Positions 31,050-38,192 of a stretch of 38,192 nucleotides of DNA are shown one piece after another. Origin of the DNA: an uncultured Bacilli bacterium (lineage in GTDB: Bacteria; Bacillota_I; Bacilli_A; RF39; UBA660); NCBI GenBank assembly GCA_934086485.1, contig CAKOIF010000015.1, positions 1 to 38,192 on the forward strand, written 5' to 3'. The position numbers and the translations under genes were made by a program. The notes under the pieces are model-generated. The model did no database searches. It was given only the letters and a program-made list of their open reading frames with translations, and was not told the origin of the DNA. Every line of letters begins with the position of its first letter. Within the stretch, counting starts at the first letter, position 1.

Positions 31050-31448
31050 TTACCAAATATAGGCAAGTACTTCACCTCCTAACCCTTTTTCTCTAGCTTC
31101 TTTATCAGTCATTAAGCCTTGAGAAGTAGATATAATTGCAATTCCTAAACCATTTAATACTCTAGGAAGTTTATCAGCTTGAGCATAAACTCTTAAACCT
31201 GATTTACTAATTCTTTTTAATCCAGTAATAACTCTTTCTTTTTTATTTCCATATTTTAAAGTTAAAGTTATTTTATCACCGTTACTATTTTTTGTATATT
31301 TGTAATCAGCGATATAACCTTCATTTTTAAGAATTTCAGCAATACCTTTAGTCATTTTAGTTCCTTCAACTTCAACTTCAGTGTATCTCATTTGATTTGC
31401 ATTTCTTATTCTTGTTAGCATATCTGCTATTTTATCTTGTACAAACAT
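31050..31448 (-). CDS. rpsH: 30S ribosomal protein S8
   Basis: A 132-aa protein that nucleates the central 16S domain. The N-terminal IADMLTRIRNANQMR and the C-terminal GIAIISTSQGLMTDKEAREKG are diagnostic. In E. coli S8 represses the spc operon by binding its mRNA; whether that holds here is unknown. Confidence 0.98.
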   Translation of the reverse strand: MFVQDKIADMLTRIRNANQMRYTEVEVEGTKMTKGIAEILKNEGYIADYKYTKNSNGDKITLTLKYGNKKERVITGLKRISKSGLRVYAQADKLPRVLNGLGIAIISTSQGLMTDKEAREKGLGGEVLAYIW

Positions 31449-31463
31449 TATTATATCTCCTTT

Positions 31464-31649
31464 CTACCAACTAGACTTCTTAACGCCTGGAATTTGTCCT
31501 TTATTAGCAAGTTCTCTGAAGCAAATACGACATAATCCAAATTTTCTTAGTACACCATGAGGTCTACCACATCTTTTGCATCTAGTATAAGCTCTAACTT
31601 GAAATTTAGGTTTACGATTATTTTTTACAATCATACTTGTTTTTGCCAT
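31464..31649 (-). CDS. rpsN: 30S ribosomal protein S14, zinc type
   Basis: A 61-aa short S14 with two CxxC pairs (CKRCGRPHG and CRICFRELA), the zinc-binding type Z form common in Gram-positives. It ends IPGVKKSSW, as expected. It lies between rplE and rpsH. Confidence 0.98.
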   Translation of the reverse strand: MAKTSMIVKNNRKPKFQVRAYTRCKRCGRPHGVLRKFGLCRICFRELANKGQIPGVKKSSW

Positions 31650-31661
31650 ATTTTACTCTCC

Positions 31662-32201
31662 TTATACTCTAAAAGGCATTCCAAATGCTTTTAGTAATGA
31701 ACGTGCTTCATCATTAGATTTTGCAGTTGTTACAATAACAATATCCATTCCTCTAACTTTTAAAACATCGTCATAATTTATTTCAGGGAATATAAGTTGT
31801 TCTTTAACTCCCATAGTAAAGTTTCCTTTACCATCAAAACTTTTAGGTGATACACCTCTAAAATCTCTAACACGAGGAAGTGCAATCTTAATTAATTTTT
31901 CTAAGAAAGCATACATATTTTCACCACGAAGAGTTACTTTAACACCAATAGGTTGTCCCTCTCTTAATTTAAAACCAGCAATTGATTTATGAGCTTTAGT
32001 AACTACAGGTTTTTGACCAGCAATTAAAGTTAAATCTTTTACTGCAGCATCAATGAATTTAGAATCATTAGCACCTTCACCAACACCCATATTAATTACG
32101 ATTTTAGTGATTTTAGGAACTTGCATTACAGTAGTATAATTATATTCCTTCATTAAACTATTTTTAATTTCTTTTTCATATAAAGTTTTAAAATTACTCA
32201 T
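31662..32201 (-). CDS. rplE: 50S ribosomal protein L5
   Basis: A 179-aa 5S rRNA-binding protein with VPKITKIVINMGVGE near the N-terminus, GQKPVVTKAHKSIAGFKLREG in its usual place and DIVIVTTAKSNDEARSLL at the C-terminus. It contacts the S13 protein and the P-site tRNA. It lies 7 bp after rplX. Confidence 0.98.
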   Translation of the reverse strand: MSNFKTLYEKEIKNSLMKEYNYTTVMQVPKITKIVINMGVGEGANDSKFIDAAVKDLTLIAGQKPVVTKAHKSIAGFKLREGQPIGVKVTLRGENMYAFLEKLIKIALPRVRDFRGVSPKSFDGKGNFTMGVKEQLIFPEINYDDVLKVRGMDIVIVTTAKSNDEARSLLKAFGMPFRV

Positions 32202-32208
32202 AATTCAC

Positions 32209-32517
32209 CTACTTTGCTTCCTTTTTGCTAGTAGTTTTCTTTTTTGAAGTTTCTTTTTTTGCTTCAGATTTAACTACTTTAGCTTTTTCTTCTTTATTAT
32301 TGTTTATAACTTTTACATTAGATACATGAATAGGTGCTTCAATATCAAATATTCCACCTTTGTCTTCAGTAGTTCTAGGTTTAGAATGTTTCTTAACTAT
32401 ATTTAAACCTTCAACAACAACTTTATCTAATTTTTTATAAGTTTTAATTACTTTGCCTTCTTTACCTTTGTCTTTTCCAGCAATAACTAATACTTTATCT
32501 CCTACTTTAACTTTCAT
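32209..32517 (-). CDS. rplX: 50S ribosomal protein L24
   Basis: A 102-aa assembly-initiating protein with an N-terminal KOW motif (VLVIAGKDKGKEGKV), EGLNIVKKHSKP and GGIFDIEAPIHVSNV. The last 25 residues are almost entirely Lys, Glu, Ser and Thr, a lysine-rich tail less typical of the family. It lies 8 bp after rplN. Confidence 0.97.
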   Translation of the reverse strand: MKVKVGDKVLVIAGKDKGKEGKVIKTYKKLDKVVVEGLNIVKKHSKPRTTEDKGGIFDIEAPIHVSNVKVINNNKEEKAKVVKSEAKKETSKKKTTSKKEAK

Positions 32518-32525
32518 ATATCCTC

Positions 32526-32894
32526 CTATAAAACCTCAGGTGCAAGTGATACAATTTTGTGATATTCTTTTTCACGAAGTTCTCTAGCAACTGGGCCTAA
32601 AACTCTTGTACCGATTGGAGTTTTATCATCTTTAATTAATACGCAAGCATTATCATCAAATTTAATATAACTTCCATCTTTTCTTCTAACACCTTGAACA
32701 GTTCTTACTATAACTGCTTTTACAACTTTACCTTCTTTTACAGGACTATTAGGTATAGCTTTTTTAACAGTACCAACGATTACATCACCGATATTAGCAC
32801 TTTTAACTTTACTTCCACCCATAACACGGATAACTAAAAGTTCTCTTGCACCAGAGTTATCAGCAACTTTTAATCTACTTTCTTGCATTACCAT
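32526..32894 (-). CDS. rplN: 50S ribosomal protein L14
   Basis: A 122-aa protein at the subunit interface. It starts MVMQESRLKVADNSGARELL and has GTRVLGPVARELREK near the C-terminus. It lies 11 bp after rpsQ. Confidence 0.98.
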   Translation of the reverse strand: MVMQESRLKVADNSGARELLVIRVMGGSKVKSANIGDVIVGTVKKAIPNSPVKEGKVVKAVIVRTVQGVRRKDGSYIKFDDNACVLIKDDKTPIGTRVLGPVARELREKEYHKIVSLAPEVL

Positions 32895-32905
32895 AATATT
32901 ACCTC

Positions 32906-33163
32906 CTATAAAATTACAGCTTTTTCAATAACTTTAACTAATTCATATCTTTTAGTTTTTGATAAAGGTCTAGTCATTGAAATTCTAACTGTATCTCCTA
33001 CTTTTGCTTCATTCTTTTCATCATGAGCAGCATATTTTTTAGAATATTTAACTCTTTTACCATATAATGGATGTGTTTTATAAGTTTCTACTAAAACAGT
33101 AATTGTTTTATCGTTTTTATCACTAACAACTTTACCAATTAATTCTTGTTTTGCTTTTTCCAT
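32906..33163 (-). CDS. rpsQ: 30S ribosomal protein S17
   Basis: An 85-aa OB-fold protein with LIGKVVSDKNDKTITVLVE, HPLYGKRVKYSKKYAAHDE and GDTVRISMTRPLSKTKR, all family hallmarks. Its start overlaps the rpmC stop by one base. Confidence 0.98.
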   Translation of the reverse strand: MEKAKQELIGKVVSDKNDKTITVLVETYKTHPLYGKRVKYSKKYAAHDEKNEAKVGDTVRISMTRPLSKTKRYELVKVIEKAVIL

Positions 33164-33363
33164 TATTTTTCACCATCCATTTCTCTTTCTGTTAATACAG
33201 TTTTAAGTCTTGCAATTTCTTTACGAAGTTGTCTTAAAACTACAGGTTTTTCTAAAGTTCCAGAAGATTGAGCTAATCTATTTTTAAATAGTTCTTCTTT
33301 ATCTTCTACGATCTTCTTTTTAATATCTTCATTACTTAATTTTCTTATTTCATTAATTTCCAA
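33163..33363 (-). CDS. rpmC: 50S ribosomal protein L29
   Basis: A two-helix protein next to the exit tunnel. I choose a TTG start at 33363 (66 aa, reading MEINEIRKLSNEDI). This matches the family N-terminus, and AAGGAG lies ten bases upstream. The in-frame GTG at 33372 would sit on top of that RBS. The motif EELFKNRLAQSSGTLEKP is typical. The gene begins inside the end of rplP. Confidence 0.92.
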   Translation of the reverse strand: MEINEIRKLSNEDIKKKIVEDKEELFKNRLAQSSGTLEKPVVLRQLRKEIARLKTVLTEREMDGEK

Positions 33364-33778
33364 GAGTTTCACTCTCCTTCATAACAAATTTAGTTTTGAT
33401 TGAAAGCTTATGAGAAGCAAGTCTTAAAGCTTCTCTAGCAATTTCTTCAGAAACATCACTAATTTCAAACATGATCTTTCCTTGTTTTACAACTGCTACC
33501 CATTCTTCAACGTTACCTTTACCTTTACCTTGTCTAGTTTCTAGAGGTTTTCTAGTTCTTGGCATATGTGGGAATATATTAATATATACTTTACCACCAC
33601 GTTTCATATAACGAGTCATTGCAATACGTGCAGCTTCAATTTGTCTAGCAGAAATCCATCCGCCTTCCATAGCCATAAGGCCAAATTCACCATTATTTAG
33701 GGTAAGATTTCCTTTTGCTTTGCCTTCATAACTTAGTCTATGACTTTTACGATATTTAGTTCTTTTTGGCATTAACAT
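33353..33778 (-). CDS. rplP: 50S ribosomal protein L16
   Basis: A 141-aa protein beginning MLMPKRTKYRKSHR, as in Bacillus, with EGGWISARQIEAARIAMTRY and MPRTRKPLETRQGKGKGNVE. It helps position tRNA near the peptidyl transferase centre. The ATG at 33778 has GGGAGAG seven bases before it and lies 23 bp inside rpsC. Confidence 0.98.
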   Translation of the reverse strand: MLMPKRTKYRKSHRLSYEGKAKGNLTLNNGEFGLMAMEGGWISARQIEAARIAMTRYMKRGGKVYINIFPHMPRTRKPLETRQGKGKGNVEEWVAVVKQGKIMFEISDVSEEIAREALRLASHKLSIKTKFVMKESETLGN

Positions 33779-34433
33779 CTTTCATCTCTCCCTTCTTAAC
33801 ATTTCTAGTTTTAAGTATTTCATCTTTATAAATCCATACTTTAACTCCAATTTTTCCGTAGATTGTATTTGCTTCACTTGTAGCATAATCTACATCAGCT
33901 CTAATTGTATGTAAAGGTACTGTTCCTTCAGTATAACCCTCAGTTCTAGCCATTTCAGCTCCACCAAGTCTTCCTGATACAGCAGTTTTAATACCTTTAG
34001 CACCAGCTTTCATTGTATTTCTGATAGCTCTTTTTTGAACACTTCTAAATGGTGCACGAGCTTCAATTTGCATAGCAATATTATCTGCAACAAGTTGAGC
34101 ATTTAAATCAGGGTTCTTTTCTTCAACTATGTTAATATAAATTTCTTCATTAACAAGTTTAGAAATTTTCTTTCTAAGTTTTTCAATATCTTCTCCACCA
34201 CGGCCAATTATAACACCAGGTCTTGCAGTATAAATTGTAAGTTCAACCTTATTTTTTCTTCTTTCAATTACTACTTTAGATATAGAAGCACTTTTAAGAT
34301 TTTTTTCAATATATTCTCTTATTTTGATATCGTTAATTAATTTAGTTGAGTAATCTTTTTCAGCATACCAACGAGAATCCCAATCTTTATTAACACCAAT
34401 ACGATATCCTATAGGATTAACTTTTTGTCCCAT
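33756..34433 (-). CDS. rpsC: 30S ribosomal protein S3
   Basis: A 225-aa protein with an N-terminal KH domain (loop GRGG in PGVIIGRGGEDIEKLRK) and a C-terminal domain with GRLGGAEMARTEGYTEG. It lines the mRNA entry and has helicase activity with S4 and S5. Its ATG is 2 bp after the rplV stop. Confidence 0.98.
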   Translation of the reverse strand: MGQKVNPIGYRIGVNKDWDSRWYAEKDYSTKLINDIKIREYIEKNLKSASISKVVIERRKNKVELTIYTARPGVIIGRGGEDIEKLRKKISKLVNEEIYINIVEEKNPDLNAQLVADNIAMQIEARAPFRSVQKRAIRNTMKAGAKGIKTAVSGRLGGAEMARTEGYTEGTVPLHTIRADVDYATSEANTIYGKIGVKVWIYKDEILKTRNVKKGEMKDVNAKKN

Positions 34434-34435
34434 AA

Positions 34436-34780
34436 TTATTTAGCCTCCTTATTATCAGTAACATAAATTACAATATGACTTGTTCTTTTATCATGTCTAT
34501 CAACATTTCCTCTTGAAGCAAATTGAATTCTCTTGTAGATTGGTCCTGGATTAATAAAACATTTACTAATAACTAAATCATTTTCATTTGCACCATTATT
34601 ATTTACTGCATTTGCAACTGCTGAGTTTAAAACTTTTAATATCATTCTACTAGCTTTAGTATTAGTATTTTCAAGAATTCCTCTTGCAGTTTCAACATCT
34701 TTTCCACGAATTAAATCCATAGTCATTCTTGCAAGTCTAGGTTTAATCATTGCAGTATTATGTTTTGCATAAGTTTCCAT
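34436..34780 (-). CDS. rplV: 50S ribosomal protein L22
   Basis: A 114-aa protein whose beta hairpin lines the exit tunnel. It has RLARMTMDLIRGKDVETARGI (read over two helices) and CFINPGPIYKRIQFASRGNVD. The N-terminus METYAKHNTAMIKPRL matches the family. It lies 8 bp after rpsS. Confidence 0.98.
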   Translation of the reverse strand: METYAKHNTAMIKPRLARMTMDLIRGKDVETARGILENTNTKASRMILKVLNSAVANAVNNNGANENDLVISKCFINPGPIYKRIQFASRGNVDRHDKRTSHIVIYVTDNKEAK

Positions 34781-34788
34781 GTTACCTC

Positions 34789-35052
34789 CTATTTATTTCC
34801 AGCATGGCCAGTAAATTTACGAGTTTGTGAAAATTCTCCTAATTTATGACCTACCATTTCTTCAGTAATATAAACAGGTATAAAATCTTTACCATTATGA
34901 ACTGCAATTGTATGTCCTACAAATTCAGGATAAATAGTACTTCTTCTTGACCAAGTTTTTACTACTGATTTTTTATTTTCTTCATTTAATTTATTAATTT
35001 TTTTCATAATGCTATCATCAACGAAAGCACCTTTTTTTAAACTTCTTGCCAT
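34789..35052 (-). CDS. rpsS: 30S ribosomal protein S19
   Basis: An 87-aa protein of the 30S head with MARSLKKGAFVDDSIMKKI, TWSRRSTIYPEFVGHTIAVH and HKLGEFSQTRKFTGHAG. It is slightly shorter than the usual 92 residues at the C-terminus. It lies 9 bp after rplB. Confidence 0.98.
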   Translation of the reverse strand: MARSLKKGAFVDDSIMKKINKLNEENKKSVVKTWSRRSTIYPEFVGHTIAVHNGKDFIPVYITEEMVGHKLGEFSQTRKFTGHAGNK

Positions 35053-35061
35053 TATTCCTCC

Positions 35062-35892
35062 CTATTTAGTCTTCCTACTTATAATAAGTTTACTAGATGC
35101 CTTTTTAGGTTTTCTAGTTTTAACACCAAGAGCAGGTTTACCCCAAGGAGTCATTGGACTCTTTCTACCAATTGGAGCACGTCCTTCTCCACCACCATGT
35201 GGGTGATCGTTAGGGTTCATTACAGAACCACGGTTTGTAGGTCTAATTCCAAGATATCTAGTTCTACCAGCTTTACCAATATTAACTAGGTTAGCATCTT
35301 CATTACCAACCTCGCCGATTGTTGCAATACATCTATCAAGAACTTTTCTTGTTTCTCCAGATTGAAGTCTAAGAAGAACATATTTATCTTCTCTACCAAG
35401 AATTTGAGCAGATGCACCAGCACTACGACAAATTTCAGCACCTTTACCAGGTTTAAGTTCTATACAATGAACAAGTGTACCTACTGGAATATTTTTAAGT
35501 GGTAATGCATTACCAACTTTGATATCAGCATTTTCACCATTTTCAATAATAGCGCCTACTTTTAAATCTTTTGGAGCAATAATATATCTTTTTTCTCCGT
35601 CTTTATAGTTAATTAAAGCAATATTTGCTGTTCTATTTGGATCATATTCAATGGTTGCAACTTTACCTGTAACACCGATTTTATTTCTTTTAAAATCAAT
35701 TACACGATATTTTCTTTTAGCTCCACCACCGATGTGTCTAACAGTCATTTTACCTTGATTATTTCTACCACCAGTTTTTTTAACTTTACTAAGTAATCCT
35801 TTAGTAGGAGTTTTTGTTGTAATTTCTTCATTAACAAGAGTACTCATGCCTCTTCTACCATTTGTAACTGGTTTATAATGTCTTATAGCCAT
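35062..35892 (-). CDS. rplB: 50S ribosomal protein L2
   Basis: A 276-aa protein needed for peptidyl transferase activity and subunit joining. The N-terminal domain (KPVTNGRRGMS, GGRNNQGKMTVRHIGGGAKR) and the C-terminal PNDHPHGGGEGRAPIGRKSP, with the conserved His region, are intact. It lies 15 bp after rplW. Confidence 0.98.
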   Translation of the reverse strand: MAIRHYKPVTNGRRGMSTLVNEEITTKTPTKGLLSKVKKTGGRNNQGKMTVRHIGGGAKRKYRVIDFKRNKIGVTGKVATIEYDPNRTANIALINYKDGEKRYIIAPKDLKVGAIIENGENADIKVGNALPLKNIPVGTLVHCIELKPGKGAEICRSAGASAQILGREDKYVLLRLQSGETRKVLDRCIATIGEVGNEDANLVNIGKAGRTRYLGIRPTNRGSVMNPNDHPHGGGEGRAPIGRKSPMTPWGKPALGVKTRKPKKASSKLIISRKTK

Positions 35893-35907
35893 AATTTCTC
35901 CTTTCTA

Positions 35908-36183
35908 CTAAAGTTCTATAGAAGAACCATCTTTTAATGTTACCATTGCTTTTTTGTAAGTCTTTGTTCTTCCTTGATACTTTCCAACTCTTCTTTTTTT
36001 AGATTTAGTGTTTAGAGTATTAACACTTTTAACTTCTACTTTAAAAGCATCTTCAATAGCTTTTTTAATTTCAGTTTTAGTAGCATCCTTAGCAACTTTA
36101 AATGTATAAACATTTTCACTTCTTAATGCCATACTTTTTTCAGTAACTACTGGTGCAATTATAATTTCAGAATAATGTCTCAT
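35908..36183 (-). CDS. rplW: 50S ribosomal protein L23
   Basis: A 91-aa exit-tunnel protein that docks trigger factor and SRP. It has IIIAPVVTEKSMALRSENVY and the basic loop KSKKRRVGKYQGRTKTYKKA. Its start overlaps the rplD stop by one base. Confidence 0.98.
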   Translation of the reverse strand: MRHYSEIIIAPVVTEKSMALRSENVYTFKVAKDATKTEIKKAIEDAFKVEVKSVNTLNTKSKKRRVGKYQGRTKTYKKAMVTLKDGSSIEL

Positions 36184-36806
36184 TATTTAAGTGCCTCCTC
36201 TACCATTTTAATACTTGCTTCATCAAATACAATGTAATCAGCATTTAGAATATCATAAACATTGATTTCATCTGGAAATAATACAAGTACATTATTTAAA
36301 TTTCTTGTTGCCATATATAAGTTTTCTGCTTCTTCACTAGCAACAAATAATACTTTTCCATCAAGTTTTAAATTATTTAATAATTCAACACCTGTTTTTG
36401 TTTTAAAATTATCTAATTTAAGGTTATCAATAACCATTAATTTCTTTTCATTTAATTTACTAACTAAAGCGCTCTTTAATGCTAGAACTCTTTCTTTACG
36501 ATTAATTTTAAATGAATAATCTCTTGGAGTAGGTCCAAATACAATTCCACCTTTTCTCCATTGAGCAGCACGGATAGATCCTTGTCTTGCTCTACCAGTA
36601 CCTTTTTGTTTCCATGGTTTTCTTCCACCACCTGATACTTCACTTCTTGTTTTTACTTTTGCAGTACCTTGTCTTGAAGCATTAAGTTGAAGTCTAACCA
36701 TTTTCTTCATAGCAAGTTCATTAACTTCAATTCCAAAAACTTCAGAATTTAAAGTAATATCACTAACTTTTTCGCCTTTTAAATTATTAATACTTAACTT
36801 TGTCAT
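36183..36806 (-). CDS. rplD: 50S ribosomal protein L4
   Basis: A 207-aa protein with the long internal loop that reaches the exit tunnel (RQGTAKVKTRSEVSGGGRKP, QKGTGRARQGSIRAAQWRKG). In E. coli L4 represses the S10 operon through its leader; Bacillus does not use that mechanism. The leader at 37891-38016 makes the question open here. It lies 20 bp after rplC. Confidence 0.98.
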   Translation of the reverse strand: MTKLSINNLKGEKVSDITLNSEVFGIEVNELAMKKMVRLQLNASRQGTAKVKTRSEVSGGGRKPWKQKGTGRARQGSIRAAQWRKGGIVFGPTPRDYSFKINRKERVLALKSALVSKLNEKKLMVIDNLKLDNFKTKTGVELLNNLKLDGKVLFVASEEAENLYMATRNLNNVLVLFPDEINVYDILNADYIVFDEASIKMVEEALK

Positions 36807-36826
36807 TTTTATCCTCCTTTAAAAGA

Positions 36827-37561
36827 CTACTTGTCTTCCTTTACTTCAGTAACTGTTTCAGTTTCTACAGGAGTTACTACTTCTTCAGCATCTACTACAG
36901 ATTCTTCATAACTAATAATTTCCTTTGGATTAACTTTTTTGTTACCTTTGATTGCAGTTTTAATTAAAACAATTGAATTTTTAGCACCAGGAACATTACC
37001 ACTAATTAAAATATAATTTTCATTAGTATTTGTTTCGATGATTTCAAGGTTTTGAATTGTAACTGTTTCAACTCCCATATGTCCTGCAAGTTTTTTACCT
37101 TTTAGAACTCTTTTTGGAAGCATAGTTCCAAGTGAACCTGGTCTTCTATGATAATGTGAACCATGTCCCATAGGTCCTCTTGATTGATTGTGTCTTTTAA
37201 TAACACCAGCAAATCCTTTACCTTTTGTAGTTCCAGTTACATCAACTATTTCTCCAACAGTAAATAAATCTGCAGTAATCTCATCTCCTATATTATAAGA
37301 GCCTTCATAATCTCTTATTTCTTTTAAGAAGCGCTTAGGAGTTGTATTTGCTTTTTTTGCACTTCCGATTTCAGCCTTATTGGCTCTATTTGCTTTTTTG
37401 TCAATTGCGCCAAGTTGGATTGCGTTATAACCATCTTTTTCTGTAGTTTTAACTTGCATTACTTTATTTGGTAGAACTTCAACAACTGTAACAGGGATTA
37501 GTTTACCATCTTTAGTAAATACGCTAGTCATTCCAACTTTACGTCCTAAGATTCCTTTCAT
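36827..37561 (-). CDS. rplC: 50S ribosomal protein L3 with acidic C-terminal tail
   Basis: A 244-aa protein; the family is usually near 209. The core is standard (MKGILGRKVGMTSVFTKDG, GTTKGKGFAGVIKRHNQSRG, LPKRVLKGKKLAGHMG). The last 30 or so residues are rich in Glu, Val and Thr (SVVDAEEVVTPVETE and beyond), an acidic extension with no known role. It lies 20 bp after rpsJ. Confidence 0.98.
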   Translation of the reverse strand: MKGILGRKVGMTSVFTKDGKLIPVTVVEVLPNKVMQVKTTEKDGYNAIQLGAIDKKANRANKAEIGSAKKANTTPKRFLKEIRDYEGSYNIGDEITADLFTVGEIVDVTGTTKGKGFAGVIKRHNQSRGPMGHGSHYHRRPGSLGTMLPKRVLKGKKLAGHMGVETVTIQNLEIIETNTNENYILISGNVPGAKNSIVLIKTAIKGNKKVNPKEIISYEESVVDAEEVVTPVETETVTEVKEDK

Positions 37562-37581
37562 TTTCTCTTTCCTTCCTTTTC

Positions 37582-37890
37582 TTATAATTTAATATTGATT
37601 TGAACGCCACTTGGTAAATCTAAATGAGATAGCGCATCAACTGTTTCTTTGCTTGGGTTTTTAATATCAATAAGTCTCTTGTGAGTTCTTCTTTCAAATT
37701 GTTCACGAGAATCTTTATATTTATGTACAGCTCTTAATACTGTAAATTTTTCAATTTCAGTAGGTAGAGGCACAGGTCCAGATATTTCTCCCCCAGTTCT
37801 TTTTACTGTTTCACATATTTTTCCAGCAGCTACATCAAGTATTCTGTGGTCATATGCTTTTAAAGTAATACGAATTTCTTGTTTTGACAT
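37582..37890 (-). CDS. rpsJ: 30S ribosomal protein S10
   Basis: A 102-aa protein of the 30S head that also serves as NusE in antitermination. It has IRITLKAYDHRILDVAAGKI, GPVPLPTEIEKFTVLRAVHK and SREQFERRTHKRLIDI. It is the first gene of the cluster, with RBS AAAGGAG and a leader of about 125 nt. Confidence 0.98.
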   Translation of the reverse strand: MSKQEIRITLKAYDHRILDVAAGKICETVKRTGGEISGPVPLPTEIEKFTVLRAVHKYKDSREQFERRTHKRLIDIKNPSKETVDALSHLDLPSGVQINIKL

Positions 37891-38016
37891 TTTCTTTCTC
37901 CTTTCGTCTATATTAAATATAGGCTTGCTCCGTACAAATTACCCGATAAACTATAAAATATATTTACCAACTATTCCTAGTGTATCAGCAACCTCGCACA
38001 TCACAGCAGTCATACA
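37891..38016 (-). promoter_or_regulatory. S10 operon leader, possibly structured
   Basis: Between the promoter and rpsJ lies an untranslated stretch of about 125 nt, more GC-rich in its first part (38015-37985) than the surrounding sequence. GGTTGCT (37993-37987) can pair with AGCAAGCC (37929-37922) across 57 nt with one bulge. A second short hairpin (CTATA/TATAG, about 37908-37922) lies just before the RBS. The 38015-37985 core gives me the impression of leaders before rpsJ in other Bacilli, but I cannot verify this. It could be an autoregulatory ribosomal-protein leader. Confidence 0.5.
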
Positions 38017-38022
38017 TAAACA

Positions 38023-38052
38023 ATATTATCATAAAGTAACCCCCAAATGCAA
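38023..38052 (-). promoter_or_regulatory. Promoter of the S10-spc-alpha cluster
   Basis: An extended -10 TGATAATAT (hexamer 38028-38023), an 18-bp spacer and -35 TTGCAT (38052-38047), preceded by a very AT-rich tract (38056-38100) that could act as an UP element. The IS end begins 67 bp upstream of the -35. Confidence 0.75.
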
Positions 38053-38118
38053 GCATTTTTTGATATTTTTTTATAAAATTTTTTTTCAAAATAAAAAGAT
38101 GAAACTATAATCACAATT

Positions 38119-38192
38119 TGAACTGAACCCCAAAAGTTGGACAGTTTATAAATAGTTTCTAATTAGAGGATTGTAGCCTGTAATTTACAGGA
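38119..38192 (-). mobile_element. IS3-family (IS150-like) element, 3' end, runs off the right edge
   Basis: The plus strand from 38119 reads TGAACTGAACCCC, then TTGGACA at 38137-38143, the form of IS150-group inverted repeats. The C-terminal codons of a transposase lie just inside, on the minus strand. The element therefore reads toward the S10 promoter. The left-edge element has matching end blocks at the same offsets. Confidence 0.8.
38159..38192 (-). CDS. IS3-family transposase OrfB, C-terminal end only
   Basis: The minus-strand frame gives PVNYRLQSSN followed by TAG (38161-38159). This matches the usual SPVQYR-type C-terminus of IS150-group OrfB, the DDE integrase part of the transposase. 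The rest is outside the window. Confidence 0.75.
   Translation of the reverse strand, partial: PVNYRLQSSN

Noticed and set aside
1..38192. Mycoplasma-type code (TGA as Trp)
   Set aside because: TGA ends several genes at sensible points, and tryptophans are encoded by TGG.

Overview
The window is strongly AT-rich and uses TGA as a stop codon (for example at 8154-8156 and 14089-14091), so it follows the standard bacterial code rather than the Mycoplasma code. WhiA, YvcK, FtsEX with an M23 hydrolase, a T-box leader, zinc-type S14, a SipW-type signal peptidase and DUF951 beside ParAB and YchF together suggest an anaerobic, low-GC Gram-positive of the Bacilli or a Mollicutes-related gut lineage. 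That placement is inference. Every gene I can support lies on the minus strand, so transcription runs from high to low coordinates.

Both edges are ends of IS3-family (IS150-like) elements. At the right edge, a transposase C-terminus and inverted repeat (38119-38192) lie just upstream of the S10 promoter. At the left edge is the orfA start of such an element (1-73). The window may therefore be a contig that broke at a multicopy IS.

From 37890 down to 24096 lies the fused S10-spc-alpha cluster: rpsJ to rpsE, rplO, secY, adk, map, infA, rpmJ, rpsM, rpsK, rpoA and rplQ. rpmD is missing. A strong promoter and a possibly structured leader precede it, and a terminator closes it after rplQ. Next comes an origin-type block, parA-parB-DUF951-abgT-ychF, which runs with tight overlaps into a DUF362 ferredoxin, yvcK, whiA and truA.

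From 15702 to 11726 are short units: a large membrane protein of unknown role, tRNA-Cys(GCA), a possible GNAT protein, a metallophosphoesterase and a TtcA-like protein. In three of these junctions the -35 of the downstream gene sits in the loop of the upstream gene's terminator. From 11609 to 8154 is ftsE-ftsX, a PcsB/CwlO-like hydrolase and an uncharacterised lipoprotein, probably one cell-wall remodelling operon.

The most distinctive locus is 8080-5228. It encodes a membrane-anchored protein with many Asp-rich, calcium-type repeats interleaved with eight CxxNC motifs and ending in a TasA-like domain, then a SipW-type signal peptidase and a small protein. After it come rubrerythrin, with a palindrome over its promoter, then pheS-pheT behind a T-box, and last a small anchored protein of unknown function whose terminator appears to be split by the left-hand IS.
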